From NCBI RefSeq assembly GCF_026239675.1, contig NZ_JAPIVQ010000002.1, positions 620,001 to 684,000 on the forward strand: a stretch of DNA of 64,000 nucleotides. Reading direction: 5' to 3'. The DNA is from Pedobacter sp. PLR. GTDB taxonomy: Bacteria; Bacteroidota; Bacteroidia; Sphingobacteriales; Sphingobacteriaceae. Position 1 is the first letter of the stretch; the number at the start of each line of letters is the position of its first letter. Under the pieces are notes generated by a model, which searched no databases, was not told the DNA's origin, and worked only from the letters and a program-made list of their open reading frames with translations. The position numbers and the translations under genes are program-made. Of the stretch, positions 47,567 through 57,376 are shown in pieces.

Positions 47567-47992
47567 TTAGTTGCTATATAAGAATAGCTTAAGTTTTTTG
47601 TAATTGATGACGGCCTCATATTTTAAGAGGATATCGCTGCCAATAATACCGGCAATCATAGGATGTCCCATTTGATCGTAAGCCTGGTTTACACTTTCCA
47701 GATCCAATGCTACGGTTTCATAATCATGAATGACTAATCTGCCCATCTTAATTTTAGGTATGGTGGCCTGAATGGTGCTTGAAGTTGCAAACAAGGTAGT
47801 AGCATGAGTTTCCTCACCATATTCCAATTCTGAAATATTGTTTTTGATCAGGGTCATGTCAAACACGGACCGGGAGGCTCCGGTATCTAAAACTACAAAA
47901 GATTTCTTCCCAAAAACAACAATTTCCACCAAAAGGTGGAAACCGTCGTCTTGTAGATTTATTAAGGTTAAAGGAACAGTAATCGTTCTCAT
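47567..47992 (-). CDS. Retropepsin-like aspartic protease
   Basis: 141 residues, the size of one retropepsin unit. The active-site triad Asp36-Thr37-Gly38 is in FVVLDTGASRSVFD, and a second conserved strand reads IAGIIGSDILLKYEAVINY, typical of bacterial clan AA proteins. There is no signal peptide. It must dimerise to form an active site. Substrate unknown. It starts five bases after mdh, so the two are cotranscribed. Confidence 0.85.
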   Translation of the reverse strand: MRTITVPLTLINLQDDGFHLLVEIVVFGKKSFVVLDTGASRSVFDMTLIKNNISELEYGEETHATTLFATSSTIQATIPKIKMGRLVIHDYETVALDLESVNQAYDQMGHPMIAGIIGSDILLKYEAVINYKKLKLFLYSN

Positions 47993-47997
47993 TAATT

Positions 47998-48936
47998 TTA
48001 TACTAGTTGCATATCGTGTAAAACGCTGTTCATGGCGCGAACGGCATCAGCACTTTTATTAAAGGAAGCTTGTTCCTCTTCATTCAATTTATAATCGATT
48101 ACCTTTTCCCAGCCATTGCGGCCAACAATTACCGGAACACCTAAACAGATGTCCTTTTGTCCGTATTCGCCATCAAGTGCTACACAGCAGGTAAATAATT
48201 TCTTTTCATCACGCACAATGCTTTCTACCAAAGCAGCACCTGCTGCTCCCGGAGCATACCAGGCAGAAGTACCCAGCAGACCAGTTAAAGTAGCACCACC
48301 AACCATCGTATCTGCGGCAACCTTATCTAATGTAGCTTTATCCAGCAACTCAGTTACCGGTAAACTCTGGTAAGTAGCATAACGCGTTAATGGAATCATG
48401 GTGGTATCTCCATGGCCTCCAATTACAAAGCCTTGAAGGTCATTGGAATTGCAGTTTAGGGCTACACTTAAATAATATTTGAAGCGGGCGCTATCTAAAG
48501 TTCCCCCCATACCGATAATTCTGTTTTTAGGTAATCCCAGAGATTTTAAGGCCAGATAAGTCATGGTATCCATTGGATTGCTGATCACGATAATGATCGC
48601 GTCCGGAGAATACTTAAGAATATTTTCTGCAACCCCTTTAACGATGCCGGCATTGATTCCGATAAGTTCCTCCCGGGTCATCCCTGGTTTACGTGGCAAT
48701 CCGGAAGTAATCACTGCTACAGCAGAACCTGCGGTCTGACTATAATCATTGGTAACCCCTTTTATTTTTGTATCAAAGCCCAATAGAGTGGCCGTTTGCA
48801 TCATATCAATTGCCTTACCTTCGGCAAAACCTTCTTTGATGTCTAATAAAACAAGCTCTTCTGCTAATTCTTTTCTGGCAATATTATCTGCACAAGTGGC
48901 GCCTACAGCGCCGGCACCTACAACCGTTATTTTCAT
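47998..48936 (-). CDS. mdh: Malate dehydrogenase
   Basis: NAD-dependent enzyme of the citric acid cycle. 312 residues of the LDH-like type: VVGAGAVGATCADNIA (NAD loop), DIKEGFAEGKAIDM, TSGLPRKPGMTREELI, VISNPMDTMTYLA, GMGGTLDSARF, and catalytic His in VIGGHGDTTMIPL. The Arg residues of GLPRKPGMTR fit malate specificity. Confidence 0.97.
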   Translation of the reverse strand: MKITVVGAGAVGATCADNIARKELAEELVLLDIKEGFAEGKAIDMMQTATLLGFDTKIKGVTNDYSQTAGSAVAVITSGLPRKPGMTREELIGINAGIVKGVAENILKYSPDAIIIVISNPMDTMTYLALKSLGLPKNRIIGMGGTLDSARFKYYLSVALNCNSNDLQGFVIGGHGDTTMIPLTRYATYQSLPVTELLDKATLDKVAADTMVGGATLTGLLGTSAWYAPGAAGAALVESIVRDEKKLFTCCVALDGEYGQKDICLGVPVIVGRNGWEKVIDYKLNEEEQASFNKSADAVRAMNSVLHDMQLV

Positions 48937-49099
48937 AATGAATCTAATTTTATTTTAAGAGTAACAAGCTTGCAGCCTGTTTACAGGGGTTAAATCTATT
49001 GTTTTTAAAAGCGCATTGATAAAGTAATTTACAATATAATTATTTATTAAAGCAAACCAGATAAGGCTAGCCTTCCTGCCGAAGTTATAAATTTTGGGC

Positions 49100-49124
49100 A
49101 GTTTTAAAAACGCTTTTTAAAACT
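49100..49124. repeat. AT-rich inverted repeat before the lipocalin gene
   Basis: A perfect 11-base inverted repeat AGTTTTAAAAA / TTTTTAAAACT with a three-base centre (CGC), 22 bases before the ATG. It could be an operator or an mRNA hairpin. Confidence 0.45.
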
Positions 49125-49145
49125 TTCTTCAACCTTGCTGGTTTT

Positions 49146-49682
49146 ATGATAAAGAATTTACATTTGCTTAATAGTCCTAAACTAATGAACCCTATTATGG
49201 ATAATGTGCCCGTAGAAAAAGTTGATATCATGTCGTATGCAGGGAAGTGGTACTCATTATATTCGATACCCACTTTCATTGACAAGCACTGGCGCCAGAT
49301 TGTGGAGACGTACGTGATCCATCCGGATGGTTATTATGCTGTTTTTACCGGTTATAAAGTACAGGGCGAGGATAAACAAAAGTATTTCAGATCTAAACTT
49401 TTTGTAGTTCGTGGCAGTAGAAATGCCCGGTTTAAAGCAGAATTTATCTGGCCGGTAAAAGTAGATTACTGGGTGATCGAACTGGCTGAGGATTACTCCT
49501 ATGTGGTGGTTGGCCATCCGAAATTCAAATACCTCTTTATTATGGCGAGAAAGCCTAATATTCCCGACACGTTGCTCGCAGAAATTATAGACCGCTGTCA
49601 GAAAAAGGGTTACGATACCAGTAAGCTGGTTTCTCAGGAACACAAATCTTCCGGCCCGATTCCCGCAGTCCAATCTGTGTAA
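49146..49682 (+). CDS. Lipocalin family protein (Blc-like)
   Basis: 178 residues from ATG 49146; ATGs at 49185 and 49197 are possible alternatives. The lipocalin signature is YAGKWYSLYSIPTFIDKHW, followed by strands ending VDYWVIELAEDYSYVVVGHP and the C-terminal helix LAEIIDRCQKKGYD, as in the bacterial lipocalin Blc. There is no signal peptide or lipobox, which is unlike the lipoprotein Blc, so this protein seems cytoplasmic unless the start is wrong. It would bind a lipid or other hydrophobic ligand. Confidence 0.88.
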   Translation: MIKNLHLLNSPKLMNPIMDNVPVEKVDIMSYAGKWYSLYSIPTFIDKHWRQIVETYVIHPDGYYAVFTGYKVQGEDKQKYFRSKLFVVRGSRNARFKAEFIWPVKVDYWVIELAEDYSYVVVGHPKFKYLFIMARKPNIPDTLLAEIIDRCQKKGYDTSKLVSQEHKSSGPIPAVQSV

Positions 49683-49744
49683 AGATTACCGCCCTTCTGT
49701 GTAAAAATTCAGTCCTTCAATTACTGGAAGAATGGAAATTTCCG

Positions 49745-49752
49745 TATTTTTG
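49745..49752 (+). promoter_or_regulatory. -7 element upstream of dnaE
   Basis: TATTTTTG matches TAnnTTTG, with a weak TTAC at 49721 at -33 distance. It leaves about 40 bases of leader before dnaE. Confidence 0.45.
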
Positions 49753-49799
49753 ATCAATCATATTGATTTCTAAAAAGACGATTTTCTAATTACCCAGCT

Positions 49800-52700
49800 A
49801 TGTATTTGATTTTTGATACCGAAACAACGGGATTGCCACGCAATTGGAATGCGCCGATTACCGATACGGATAATTGGCCTAGATGTATCCAGATAGCATG
49901 GCAGTTACATGATGCGCTTGGAAATCTGATCGAGCATCAGGATTACCTGGTAAAACCGGAAGGTTTCAATATCCCTTATGATGCAGAGCGAATCCACGGT
50001 ATTTCGACAGAACTGGCGGCCGAACAAGGCATTCCTCTGGCAGAAGTATTAGAGAAATTTAATATAGCCCTGTCAAAATCCAAATTTGTTGTCGGACAAA
50101 ATGTAGGCTTTGATGTCAACATCATGGGCTGTGAGTTTCACCGTTCAGGCGTAGAAAGTCCAATGAGTACCATGCCGGTGCTGGATACCTGTACCGAGGT
50201 AACCGCAGAGTTATTGCGCATTCCTGGTGGTCGTGGAGGTAAATTTAAACTGCCAACACTTACAGAATTACACCAGTACCTTTTCGGTACTCCTTTCTCA
50301 GAAGCCCACAATGCCACGGCAGATGTGGAAGCAACCACGCGTTGCTTTTTGCAGCTGATCAAGATGGAGGTGTTTTCGCTGGAGCAATTGCATGCGGATG
50401 CCAACTATATACCAGCTTTTAAAGAGAAAAATCCAGGGACAGTAGAAAGAATAGGTTTAAACCATGTCAACCTAAAATCAGCTTCTGAGGAAATCAGGAA
50501 ACGTCTGCAAAAAACTGAAGCTCCAAAAGTATCTAAAAAGACACTGGAAGAGAACAAACAGGAGCTGGCCAGTATTTCCTTTGCGCATTTACATAACCAT
50601 ACGCAGTTTTCGGTACTTCAGTCCACGATCAATATTCCTTCCTTGATTAAAGCTACAGCAGCACATAAAATGCCGGCAGTAGCGATGACCGATCATGCGA
50701 ATATGATGGGTGCTTTCCATTTTGTGGCGCAGATCCTGAACCACAATAAAGGTGTGGAAGCCAGGAACAATGAAGCTATAGAAAAAGGAGAAACACCTGA
50801 TGAGGTGATCATAAAGCCAATTGTAGGTTGCGAATTCTTTGTCTGCGATGACCATTTAGATAAGAAAAGAAAAGACGACGGATACCAGGTAGTCTTGTTG
50901 GCGAAGAACAAAAAGGGTTACCATAACCTGGCAAAAATGTCTTCCATCGCTTATACTAAAGGATTTTACTATATCCCTCGTATCGATAAGGCGGTTATAG
51001 AACAATATAAAGAAGACATCATCGTCTTGTCGGGTAACTTATATGGAGAGATTTCCAGCAAGTTGCTGAATCTAGGTGAAAAACAAGCAGAAGAAGCATT
51101 GTTATGGTGGAAATCGCAATTTGGTGAAGATTTCTATATTGAAGTGATGCGTCATAACCAGGAAGATGAAGACATTGTCAATGTCTCTTTAATTGCCCTG
51201 GCTAAAAAACACGAAGTAAAGCTGATTGCCACCAACAATACCTATTATATTAATAAAAGAGATGCCAATGCCCACGATATTTTATTATGTGTAAAAGACG
51301 GGGAGAAACAGGCTACACCTATCGGGCGTGGTAGGGGATACCGTTTTGGCTTACCAAATCAGGAGTATTATTTCAAAACTCCTGAAGAAATGAAAAACCT
51401 TTTCGCCGATTTGCCAGAGGCGATTATCAACATACAGGAAATTGTAGATAAAATTGAAATCTACAAACTTGCCCGTGAAGTCCTTTTACCTAAGTTCGAT
51501 ATTTCGGAAGAATTCCTGGTCAAAGAGGATGAAGAAGATGGTGGTAAAAGAGGGGAAAACAAATATTTACGCCACCTGACCTATGAAGGGGCGAAAAAAC
51601 GTTACGGAATAATTACGGACGACATTGCCGAACGTCTGGACTTTGAATTACAGACGATTGAAAAAACCGGTTATCCGGGATACTTCCTGATTGTTCAGGA
51701 TTTTATTGCCAGGGCCAGAGAACTAGATGTATCTGTAGGCCCTGGAAGGGGGTCTGCGGCAGGATCAGCAGTAGCCTACTGTTTGTGGATTACCAATATT
51801 GACCCCATTAAATACGACTTACTATTTGAGCGTTTCCTGAATCCGGATCGTGTTTCCATGCCCGATATCGACATCGATTTTGATGACGAGGGCCGTGGAA
51901 GGGTAATGGATTATGTAATCAATAAATATGGTTCCAACCAGGTGGCACAGATCATCACCTATGGTACCATGGCGGCTAAATCTTCCGTTAAGGATACGGC
52001 AAGGGTATTGGATTTGCCACTTTATGAGGCAGAGAAAATCGCGAAGCTGATTCCTAATATGAAGCTGGCTAAAATATTTACGCTGGATGAGAAGGCCCTT
52101 AAAGGGGCACTTCGCGCAGATGAATATGAAAAAGTTTTAGAGCTGAAGTCTTTGGCAGGAGCCAATGATTTAGGTGCAAAAACGCTGGAACAGGCGCAAA
52201 TTCTTGAAGGTTCCTTAAGAAATACAGGTATCCATGCCTGCGGGGTCATCATCACACCAAGCGACATTACCAACTTTGTACCGGTAGCCACCGCCAAAGA
52301 TTCGGATCTGTATGTGACCCAATTCGACAACTCCGTAGTAGAAAGTGCTGGTTTGTTGAAAATGGACTTCTTAGGGTTAAAAACATTGACCCTGATTAAG
52401 GATACCGTGAAATTGGTTAAATTCAGACATAAGATAGACCTTGATCCGGATAGTTTCCCGATTGATGATGCGAAAACTTATGAGCTGTTCCAACGCGGGG
52501 AAACCATCGGAATTTTCCAGTACGAGTCTAACGGGATGCAGAAGTACATGAAAGAGTTAAAGCCAACCGTTTTCGGAGATTTAATTGCCATGAACGCGCT
52601 TTATCGTCCGGGACCTCTGGAATATATTCCAAGCTTTGTACGCAGGAAAAACGGAGAGGAAGAAATCAAATACGACCTTGATGCCTGTGAAGAATATTTA

Positions 52701-54230
52701 AAAGAAACTTACGGAATTACCGTGTACCAGGAGCAGGTGATGCTACTTTCCCAGAAACTTGCCGGATTTACCAAAGGTGAGGCCGACGTTTTACGTAAGG
52801 CGATGGGTAAGAAACAAAAAGATGTACTGGATAAAATGAAGCCTAAGTTTGTGGCTCAGGCCGCAGAAAAAGGACATGATCCTACAGTATTAGAGAAGAT
52901 ATGGAAAGATTGGGAAGCATTTGCTTCTTACGCCTTCAACAAATCTCACTCTACCTGTTATGCCTGGATTGCTTATCAGACTGCTTATTTAAAAGCACAT
53001 TACCCGGCAGAATATATGGCTGCGGTACTTTCCAACAACATGAGTGACATCAAGCAAGTGGCCTTCTTTATGGAAGAATGTAAGCAGATGGGTGTTTCTG
53101 TACTGGGACCGGATGTGAACGAGTCGGGTACTAAATTTTCGGTAAATACCAGCGGACAGGTACGTTTCGGCCTTTCAGGGATTAAAGGAGTAGGAGAGAA
53201 AGCGGTAGAAAGTATTATTATAGAACGCAATGAAAGTGGTCAGTACAAAAGCGTGTACGACTTTGCCAAGCGTTCCAATACCCGTACCGTAAACAAAAAA
53301 GCCTACGAAAGTTTTGTCTATAGTGGTGCTTTTGATGGTTTCGGCTACCATAGAGCGCAGTATTTCTTTGTCGGTATTAACGACAAGATGAACGGTATAG
53401 AGAAGATGATCAAGTTTGCCAATGATTTTCAGAACAACGAATCTTCTGCACAATCTTCTTTATTTGGTGGATCGGCCTCCGAAATGGTCTACGAACCTAG
53501 TTTACCGGTATCTCCGGAATGGACGCTGATCGACAGGTTAAAATTCGAAAAAGACGCCATCGGAATCTTTTTAAGTGGTCACCCGCTCGATAACTACAAA
53601 CTAGAACTCAAAGAATTTTGTCAGCATAAGGTCAGACATCTTTCTGTAGTGAATAAAATCAGAACAGGTGATTCCACGGAAGAAGTACTGGCGGAGTTTG
53701 AAGGCATCAAAAATAAAGAGCTCGTAGTGGGTGGATTAGTGGTGATCTCTGCGCAAAGGATGACCAAAACCGGGAAGCCTTTCGGTACCATCGTATTCGA
53801 AGATTATGAAGATACCTGTGAACTTGCCCTGTTTGGTGATGACTTCATCAAATTTAAACAGTTCCTTACCGATGGATACTTCTTACAAATACGAGGAAGG
53901 GTAGGAGAGCGTTTCCGGAAAGAAGGAGACTGGGAGTTCAAGATTACTTCCATCCATTTACTTTCCGAATTACGGGATAAACTGGCGAAGAGCGTGACCA
54001 TTCAAGTGCCTATTGAAAAGATTACAGATGATTTTATGTTAAAGATCAATGCCATTCTTGAAGAGAATAAAGCAAGTACGGACCACCAGAACTGTCAGTT
54101 ATTATTCGATGTTTACGATAGAGAGCAGAATGTGAATGTAAAACTGCCTTCCAAATCATTGAAGATTAATCCTAATAATGATTTTTTAGAACAATTAACT
54201 GCGTTAAACGTAAATCCTAAGTTGAACTAA
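49800..54230 (+). CDS. dnaE: DNA polymerase III alpha subunit with N-terminal exonuclease domain
   Basis: Replicative polymerase of 1476 residues, about 300 longer than E. coli DnaE. Residues 1-190 are a DnaQ-like 3'-5' exonuclease (FDTETTG at 5-11, NVGFDVNIM, HNATADVEAT). After a Lys/Glu-rich linker a PHP domain begins at about 262 with HLHNHTQFSV and TDHANMMGAFHF, apparently with its metal-binding His residues intact. The polymerase core has PGRGSAAGSA near 648 and the catalytic PDIDIDF near 687. HhH and OB-fold regions end the protein. The fusion puts proofreading on the polymerase chain. It is followed by trxA after its own promoter. Confidence 0.97.
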   Translation: MYLIFDTETTGLPRNWNAPITDTDNWPRCIQIAWQLHDALGNLIEHQDYLVKPEGFNIPYDAERIHGISTELAAEQGIPLAEVLEKFNIALSKSKFVVGQNVGFDVNIMGCEFHRSGVESPMSTMPVLDTCTEVTAELLRIPGGRGGKFKLPTLTELHQYLFGTPFSEAHNATADVEATTRCFLQLIKMEVFSLEQLHADANYIPAFKEKNPGTVERIGLNHVNLKSASEEIRKRLQKTEAPKVSKKTLEENKQELASISFAHLHNHTQFSVLQSTINIPSLIKATAAHKMPAVAMTDHANMMGAFHFVAQILNHNKGVEARNNEAIEKGETPDEVIIKPIVGCEFFVCDDHLDKKRKDDGYQVVLLAKNKKGYHNLAKMSSIAYTKGFYYIPRIDKAVIEQYKEDIIVLSGNLYGEISSKLLNLGEKQAEEALLWWKSQFGEDFYIEVMRHNQEDEDIVNVSLIALAKKHEVKLIATNNTYYINKRDANAHDILLCVKDGEKQATPIGRGRGYRFGLPNQEYYFKTPEEMKNLFADLPEAIINIQEIVDKIEIYKLAREVLLPKFDISEEFLVKEDEEDGGKRGENKYLRHLTYEGAKKRYGIITDDIAERLDFELQTIEKTGYPGYFLIVQDFIARARELDVSVGPGRGSAAGSAVAYCLWITNIDPIKYDLLFERFLNPDRVSMPDIDIDFDDEGRGRVMDYVINKYGSNQVAQIITYGTMAAKSSVKDTARVLDLPLYEAEKIAKLIPNMKLAKIFTLDEKALKGALRADEYEKVLELKSLAGANDLGAKTLEQAQILEGSLRNTGIHACGVIITPSDITNFVPVATAKDSDLYVTQFDNSVVESAGLLKMDFLGLKTLTLIKDTVKLVKFRHKIDLDPDSFPIDDAKTYELFQRGETIGIFQYESNGMQKYMKELKPTVFGDLIAMNALYRPGPLEYIPSFVRRKNGEEEIKYDLDACEEYLKETYGITVYQEQVMLLSQKLAGFTKGEADVLRKAMGKKQKDVLDKMKPKFVAQAAEKGHDPTVLEKIWKDWEAFASYAFNKSHSTCYAWIAYQTAYLKAHYPAEYMAAVLSNNMSDIKQVAFFMEECKQMGVSVLGPDVNESGTKFSVNTSGQVRFGLSGIKGVGEKAVESIIIERNESGQYKSVYDFAKRSNTRTVNKKAYESFVYSGAFDGFGYHRAQYFFVGINDKMNGIEKMIKFANDFQNNESSAQSSLFGGSASEMVYEPSLPVSPEWTLIDRLKFEKDAIGIFLSGHPLDNYKLELKEFCQHKVRHLSVVNKIRTGDSTEEVLAEFEGIKNKELVVGGLVVISAQRMTKTGKPFGTIVFEDYEDTCELALFGDDFIKFKQFLTDGYFLQIRGRVGERFRKEGDWEFKITSIHLLSELRDKLAKSVTIQVPIEKITDDFMLKINAILEENKASTDHQNCQLLFDVYDREQNVNVKLPSKSLKINPNNDFLEQLTALNVNPKLN

Positions 54231-54273
54231 TGTCATTTTGGCACTGGTAAGGTGATGGCACTACAATTGATTA

Positions 54274-54281
54274 TATCTTTG
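54274..54281 (+). promoter_or_regulatory. -7 element upstream of trxA
   Basis: TATCTTTG matches TAnnTTTG exactly; no good -33 element is visible. Leader of about 75 bases before trxA. Confidence 0.5.
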
Positions 54282-54363
54282 CATGGAGTTTGGATTTAAA
54301 GGTTAAATTTGCCGATTCAAACAAATAGACGATACAATAAAAAACTAATTAAAAATAAGAATT

Positions 54364-54681
54364 ATGGCTTTGGAAATTACAGATGCAAACTTCGAGGAAG
54401 TTGTATTAAAATCAGATAAACCCGTTTTGGTTGATTTTTGGGCAGAATGGTGTGGTCCATGTCGCATGGTAGGACCAGTGGTAGACGAAATCTCGAAAGA
54501 ATACGAAGGAAAAGCGATCGTAGGTAAAGTTAATGTGGACAACAACCCTCAAATCTCTACTCAGTTCGGTATCCGTAACATTCCTGCGTTATTGTTTTTC
54601 AAAAACGGTGAAGTAGTAGATAAACAAGTTGGTGCTGTTCCAAAATCAGTATTGGCACAAAAATTAGATGCACAGTTGTAA
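54364..54681 (+). CDS. trxA: Thioredoxin
   Basis: 105 residues with the redox motif WCGPC at 29-33, the preceding VDFWAEW and the cis-Pro in [14 protein letters not shown]. It reduces disulfides in cytoplasmic proteins with electrons from thioredoxin reductase. There is no signal peptide. Single gene closed by a strong terminator. Confidence 0.97.
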   Translation: MALEITDANFEEVVLKSDKPVLVDFWAEWCGPCRMVGPVVDEISKEYEGKAIVGKVNVDNNPQISTQFGIRNIPALLFFKNGEVVDKQVGAVPKSVLAQKLDAQL

Positions 54682-54704
54682 TTAACTCAACATATACTAG
54701 TTAG

Positions 54705-54737
54705 AAAAGCGTTCATAAATTTATGAACGCTTTTTTT
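54705..54737 (+). terminator. Intrinsic terminator after trxA
   Basis: A perfect 13-base stem (54705-54717 and 54722-54734) with a four-base loop, in which the T-run starts inside the right arm and continues for a few bases. Confidence 0.9.
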
Positions 54738-54748
54738 ATATTTACCCT

Positions 54749-55669
54749 ATGCAGTATCCAATCGATGAGCAAGCAATCTCTTTCCATGGCAATCTTGAAT
54801 TATTAGCCAAACAAGTCGTAGAAGGCTTTATAACTGGTCTCCACAAAAGCCCTTTTCACGGTTTTTCTGTGGAATTTGCAGAACACCGCTTGTATAATGT
54901 AGGGGATAGCGTAAAAAATATCGACTGGAAGCTCTTTGCAAAAACAGATAAGCTATTCAGCAAACGCTTCGAAGAAGAAACCAACCTGAGGTGTCAATTT
55001 ATTGTAGATGTTTCTTCCTCCATGTATTTCCCTTCCGGGGAGTATAATAAACTTAACTTTTCTATACAAGCCACTGCGGCTCTGATCTATTTATTGAAAA
55101 GACAAAGAGATGCTTTTGGACTCAGCTTGTTTTCCGACCATCTGATCTTAAATACACCTGCCAAATCGACCACTGCACATCAAAAATACCTGTTTAGTCA
55201 TTTGGACCAGGCCTTAAATACAGCAGCGATGAATGTGCAGACCAATGTGGCGCAAGCCTTACATCAGATAGCAGAACTTATTCATAAGCGCTCATTGGTA
55301 GTGATTTTTAGTGATATGCTGAACAACGATCAAGGGGGAGACCACCTGGAAACTTTGTTCTCTGCACTTCAACACCTGAAATTCAATAAACATGAGGTCG
55401 TGATTTTCAATGTAACGGACAAATCAAGGGAAGTAGATTTTGAGTTTGAAAACCGTCCTTATGAGTTTGTCGATATGGAAACGGGAGTTAGCATTAAGGC
55501 GCATACGGCGAACCTGAAAACAGATTATTTAGCCAGAATGAGTGAATACAGGCAGGCCATCCAGTTAAAATGCAGCCAATACAAAATCGACATGATCGAT
55601 GTCGATATTGCTGCTGGATTTCAACCTGTATTGGAGGCCTGGCTGATTAAAAGACAAAAAATGAGTTAA
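54749..55669 (+). CDS. DUF58 domain protein
   Basis: 306 residues of the DUF58 family, with the signature HGFSVEFAEHRLYNVGDSVKNIDWKLFAKTDKLFSKRFEEE (about 33-74) and a von Willebrand A-like stretch (FIVDVSSSM, then VVIFSDML). It has no membrane helix. Such proteins usually come with a MoxR AAA+ ATPase and BatA/BatB proteins; none lies in this window next to it. It ends tail to tail with the aminotransferase gene, sharing a TTAA. Confidence 0.9.
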   Translation: MQYPIDEQAISFHGNLELLAKQVVEGFITGLHKSPFHGFSVEFAEHRLYNVGDSVKNIDWKLFAKTDKLFSKRFEEETNLRCQFIVDVSSSMYFPSGEYNKLNFSIQATAALIYLLKRQRDAFGLSLFSDHLILNTPAKSTTAHQKYLFSHLDQALNTAAMNVQTNVAQALHQIAELIHKRSLVVIFSDMLNNDQGGDHLETLFSALQHLKFNKHEVVIFNVTDKSREVDFEFENRPYEFVDMETGVSIKAHTANLKTDYLARMSEYRQAIQLKCSQYKIDMIDVDIAAGFQPVLEAWLIKRQKMS

Positions 55670-56862
55670 GCTGAAGCAAGTACCGCAGTTACATTTTTTA
55701 GAATTACTTCGCAGGCGTATTCAATTTCCGCCTCCGTAATAATTAACGGTGGGGCAACGCGCATAGAATTGCTGCAATGCAGGAACCAATCGCTGATCAC
55801 ACCATCCACGATACAGGCGTCAATGATTTTCTTATTGATCTCAAAACTTTCAAATTCAATAGCCATCATCAAACCTTTTCCACGCACCTCTTTAATGGCA
55901 GGGTGAACCAATAGTTTTTTAAACAACTCACCTTTTTCTTCAACACCATCCACGATGTTCTCCTTTTGGATGGTTTGTAGCGTAGCTAAACCTGCTGCAC
56001 AGCTCACCGGGTGACCGCCGAAGGTAGTGATGTGTCCTAAGATAGGATTTGTTGTCAAAGACCTCATGATCTCTGTAGAACTGATAAACGCACCGATTGG
56101 CATACCGCCACCTATACCTTTAGCTAATAAAAGAATATCAGGAGTAATCCCAAAATGTTCAAAACCAAACATCTTTCCGGTACGTCCGAAGCCGCATTGG
56201 ATCTCATCCAGTACCAATAAGGTACCTGTAGCGGTACATTTAGCTCTTAAGGCCTCAAAATAGGCTTTATCCGCAATTCTGATACCCGCTTCACCTTGTA
56301 CGGTTTCCATAAATACAGCCGCAGTGCGCTCCGTAATCAGGTCCAGATCTGGTAAAACATTATAATTGATAAAGTTGATATCGGGAAGAAGTGGTCTGTA
56401 GGCTTGTTTAAATTCTTCATTGCCCATCAGGCTTAAGGCGCCCTGAGTACTGCCATGGTAAGAATTATAGCAGGCAATAATTTCAGAGCGACCGGTAAAT
56501 CTTTTGGCCAGTTTCATGGCACCTTCTACTGCTTCCGCACCGGAGTTAACGAAATAAGTACAGTTCAAATGAGCTGGAAGCACATCTGCTAAGGCTTTAG
56601 CAAAGTTTACCTGCGGACTCTGAACAAATTCACCATACACCATAATGTGCATGTAGTTTTCCACTTGTTCCTTTACCGCATTAACTACGGCAGGGTGACA
56701 ATGGCCAACATTACTCACACCAATCCCGGCAATTAAATCCAGGAATTTCTTGCCTGTAGTATCATAAAGATACATACCGCTGGCTTTAGTGAATTCTAAA
56801 AGAAGTGGCTCTTGTGTAGTTTGGGCGTTATGTTGAAGGAATAATTGACGTTGTGTAAGCAT
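55666..56862 (-). CDS. Class III aminotransferase (acetylornithine aminotransferase-like)
   Basis: 398 residues from the ATG at 56862; a TTG two codons earlier is possible. It is a PLP-dependent fold-type I enzyme: YLYDTTGKKFLDLIAGIGVSNVGHCHPAVV, NSGAEAVEGAMKLAKRF, VLDEIQCGFGRTGKMF, and LLAKGIGGGMPIGAF with the PLP-binding Lys. It resembles acetylornithine/4-aminobutyrate enzymes, commonly annotated as aspartate aminotransferase family. The true substrate is not fixed, and no arginine genes are nearby. It lies nine bases before the periplasmic-protein gene. Confidence 0.92.
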   Translation of the reverse strand: MLTQRQLFLQHNAQTTQEPLLLEFTKASGMYLYDTTGKKFLDLIAGIGVSNVGHCHPAVVNAVKEQVENYMHIMVYGEFVQSPQVNFAKALADVLPAHLNCTYFVNSGAEAVEGAMKLAKRFTGRSEIIACYNSYHGSTQGALSLMGNEEFKQAYRPLLPDINFINYNVLPDLDLITERTAAVFMETVQGEAGIRIADKAYFEALRAKCTATGTLLVLDEIQCGFGRTGKMFGFEHFGITPDILLLAKGIGGGMPIGAFISSTEIMRSLTTNPILGHITTFGGHPVSCAAGLATLQTIQKENIVDGVEEKGELFKKLLVHPAIKEVRGKGLMMAIEFESFEINKKIIDACIVDGVISDWFLHCSNSMRVAPPLIITEAEIEYACEVILKNVTAVLASA

Positions 56863-56877
56863 ACACAAAAATACAAA

Positions 56878-57330
56878 TTAATTCCGCTCAGGCCTTCCAT
56901 TTCTGTATCTCGACAGGAGTTCTCTTTTAAAACTCTCCTGAGCGCGGTAATATTTTCCAACAGTTTTGATTGGCAGACTGGATTTCAATTTGTAGTAATA
57001 CTTTTTCTCAATTGACAAGTCCCTTTGTTTGAAGTTCAGTTCGTTCACAATCAGGGCTTGAATCTCCGTATCAGATAGGTTATCGATTTCCGGAATCTTT
57101 TTAAAGCTGATCATATTTTGTGATCTTTCCTTACGCAGCGCAGCCTGTTCTTTCTGGAACTCATTGTATATCGGCCAGAAAATCTTCGCCTCATCTTCGG
57201 AAAGATCAAGCTTCTGTGTTAAATAGCTAATCCTTAATGACTCAATTTCAGCAGACCTTTCTGCCGTTTTTTGTGCGGAAGCAAGGAATGGTAACATAAA
57301 AAGAAATGCGGCAACAACTATATTTTTCAT
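56878..57330 (-). CDS. Periplasmic helical protein of the sigma factor operon
   Basis: 150 residues. The signal peptide ends at LASAQ. The mature protein is charged and helical (LTQKLDLSEDEAKIFWPIYNEFQKEQAALRKER), with a pattern like the periplasmic Spy/CpxP-type LTQ-containing proteins, which bind misfolded proteins or metals. It follows the anti-sigma-like gene after 46 bases and probably reports on or responds to envelope stress together with the sigma factor. The family assignment is tentative. Confidence 0.75.
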   Translation of the reverse strand: MKNIVVAAFLFMLPFLASAQKTAERSAEIESLRISYLTQKLDLSEDEAKIFWPIYNEFQKEQAALRKERSQNMISFKKIPEIDNLSDTEIQALIVNELNFKQRDLSIEKKYYYKLKSSLPIKTVGKYYRAQESFKRELLSRYRNGRPERN

Positions 57331-57376
57331 CGGGGTGTTTTTTTATTTTTTAACAAGCAATCAACAAAGACAAGAA

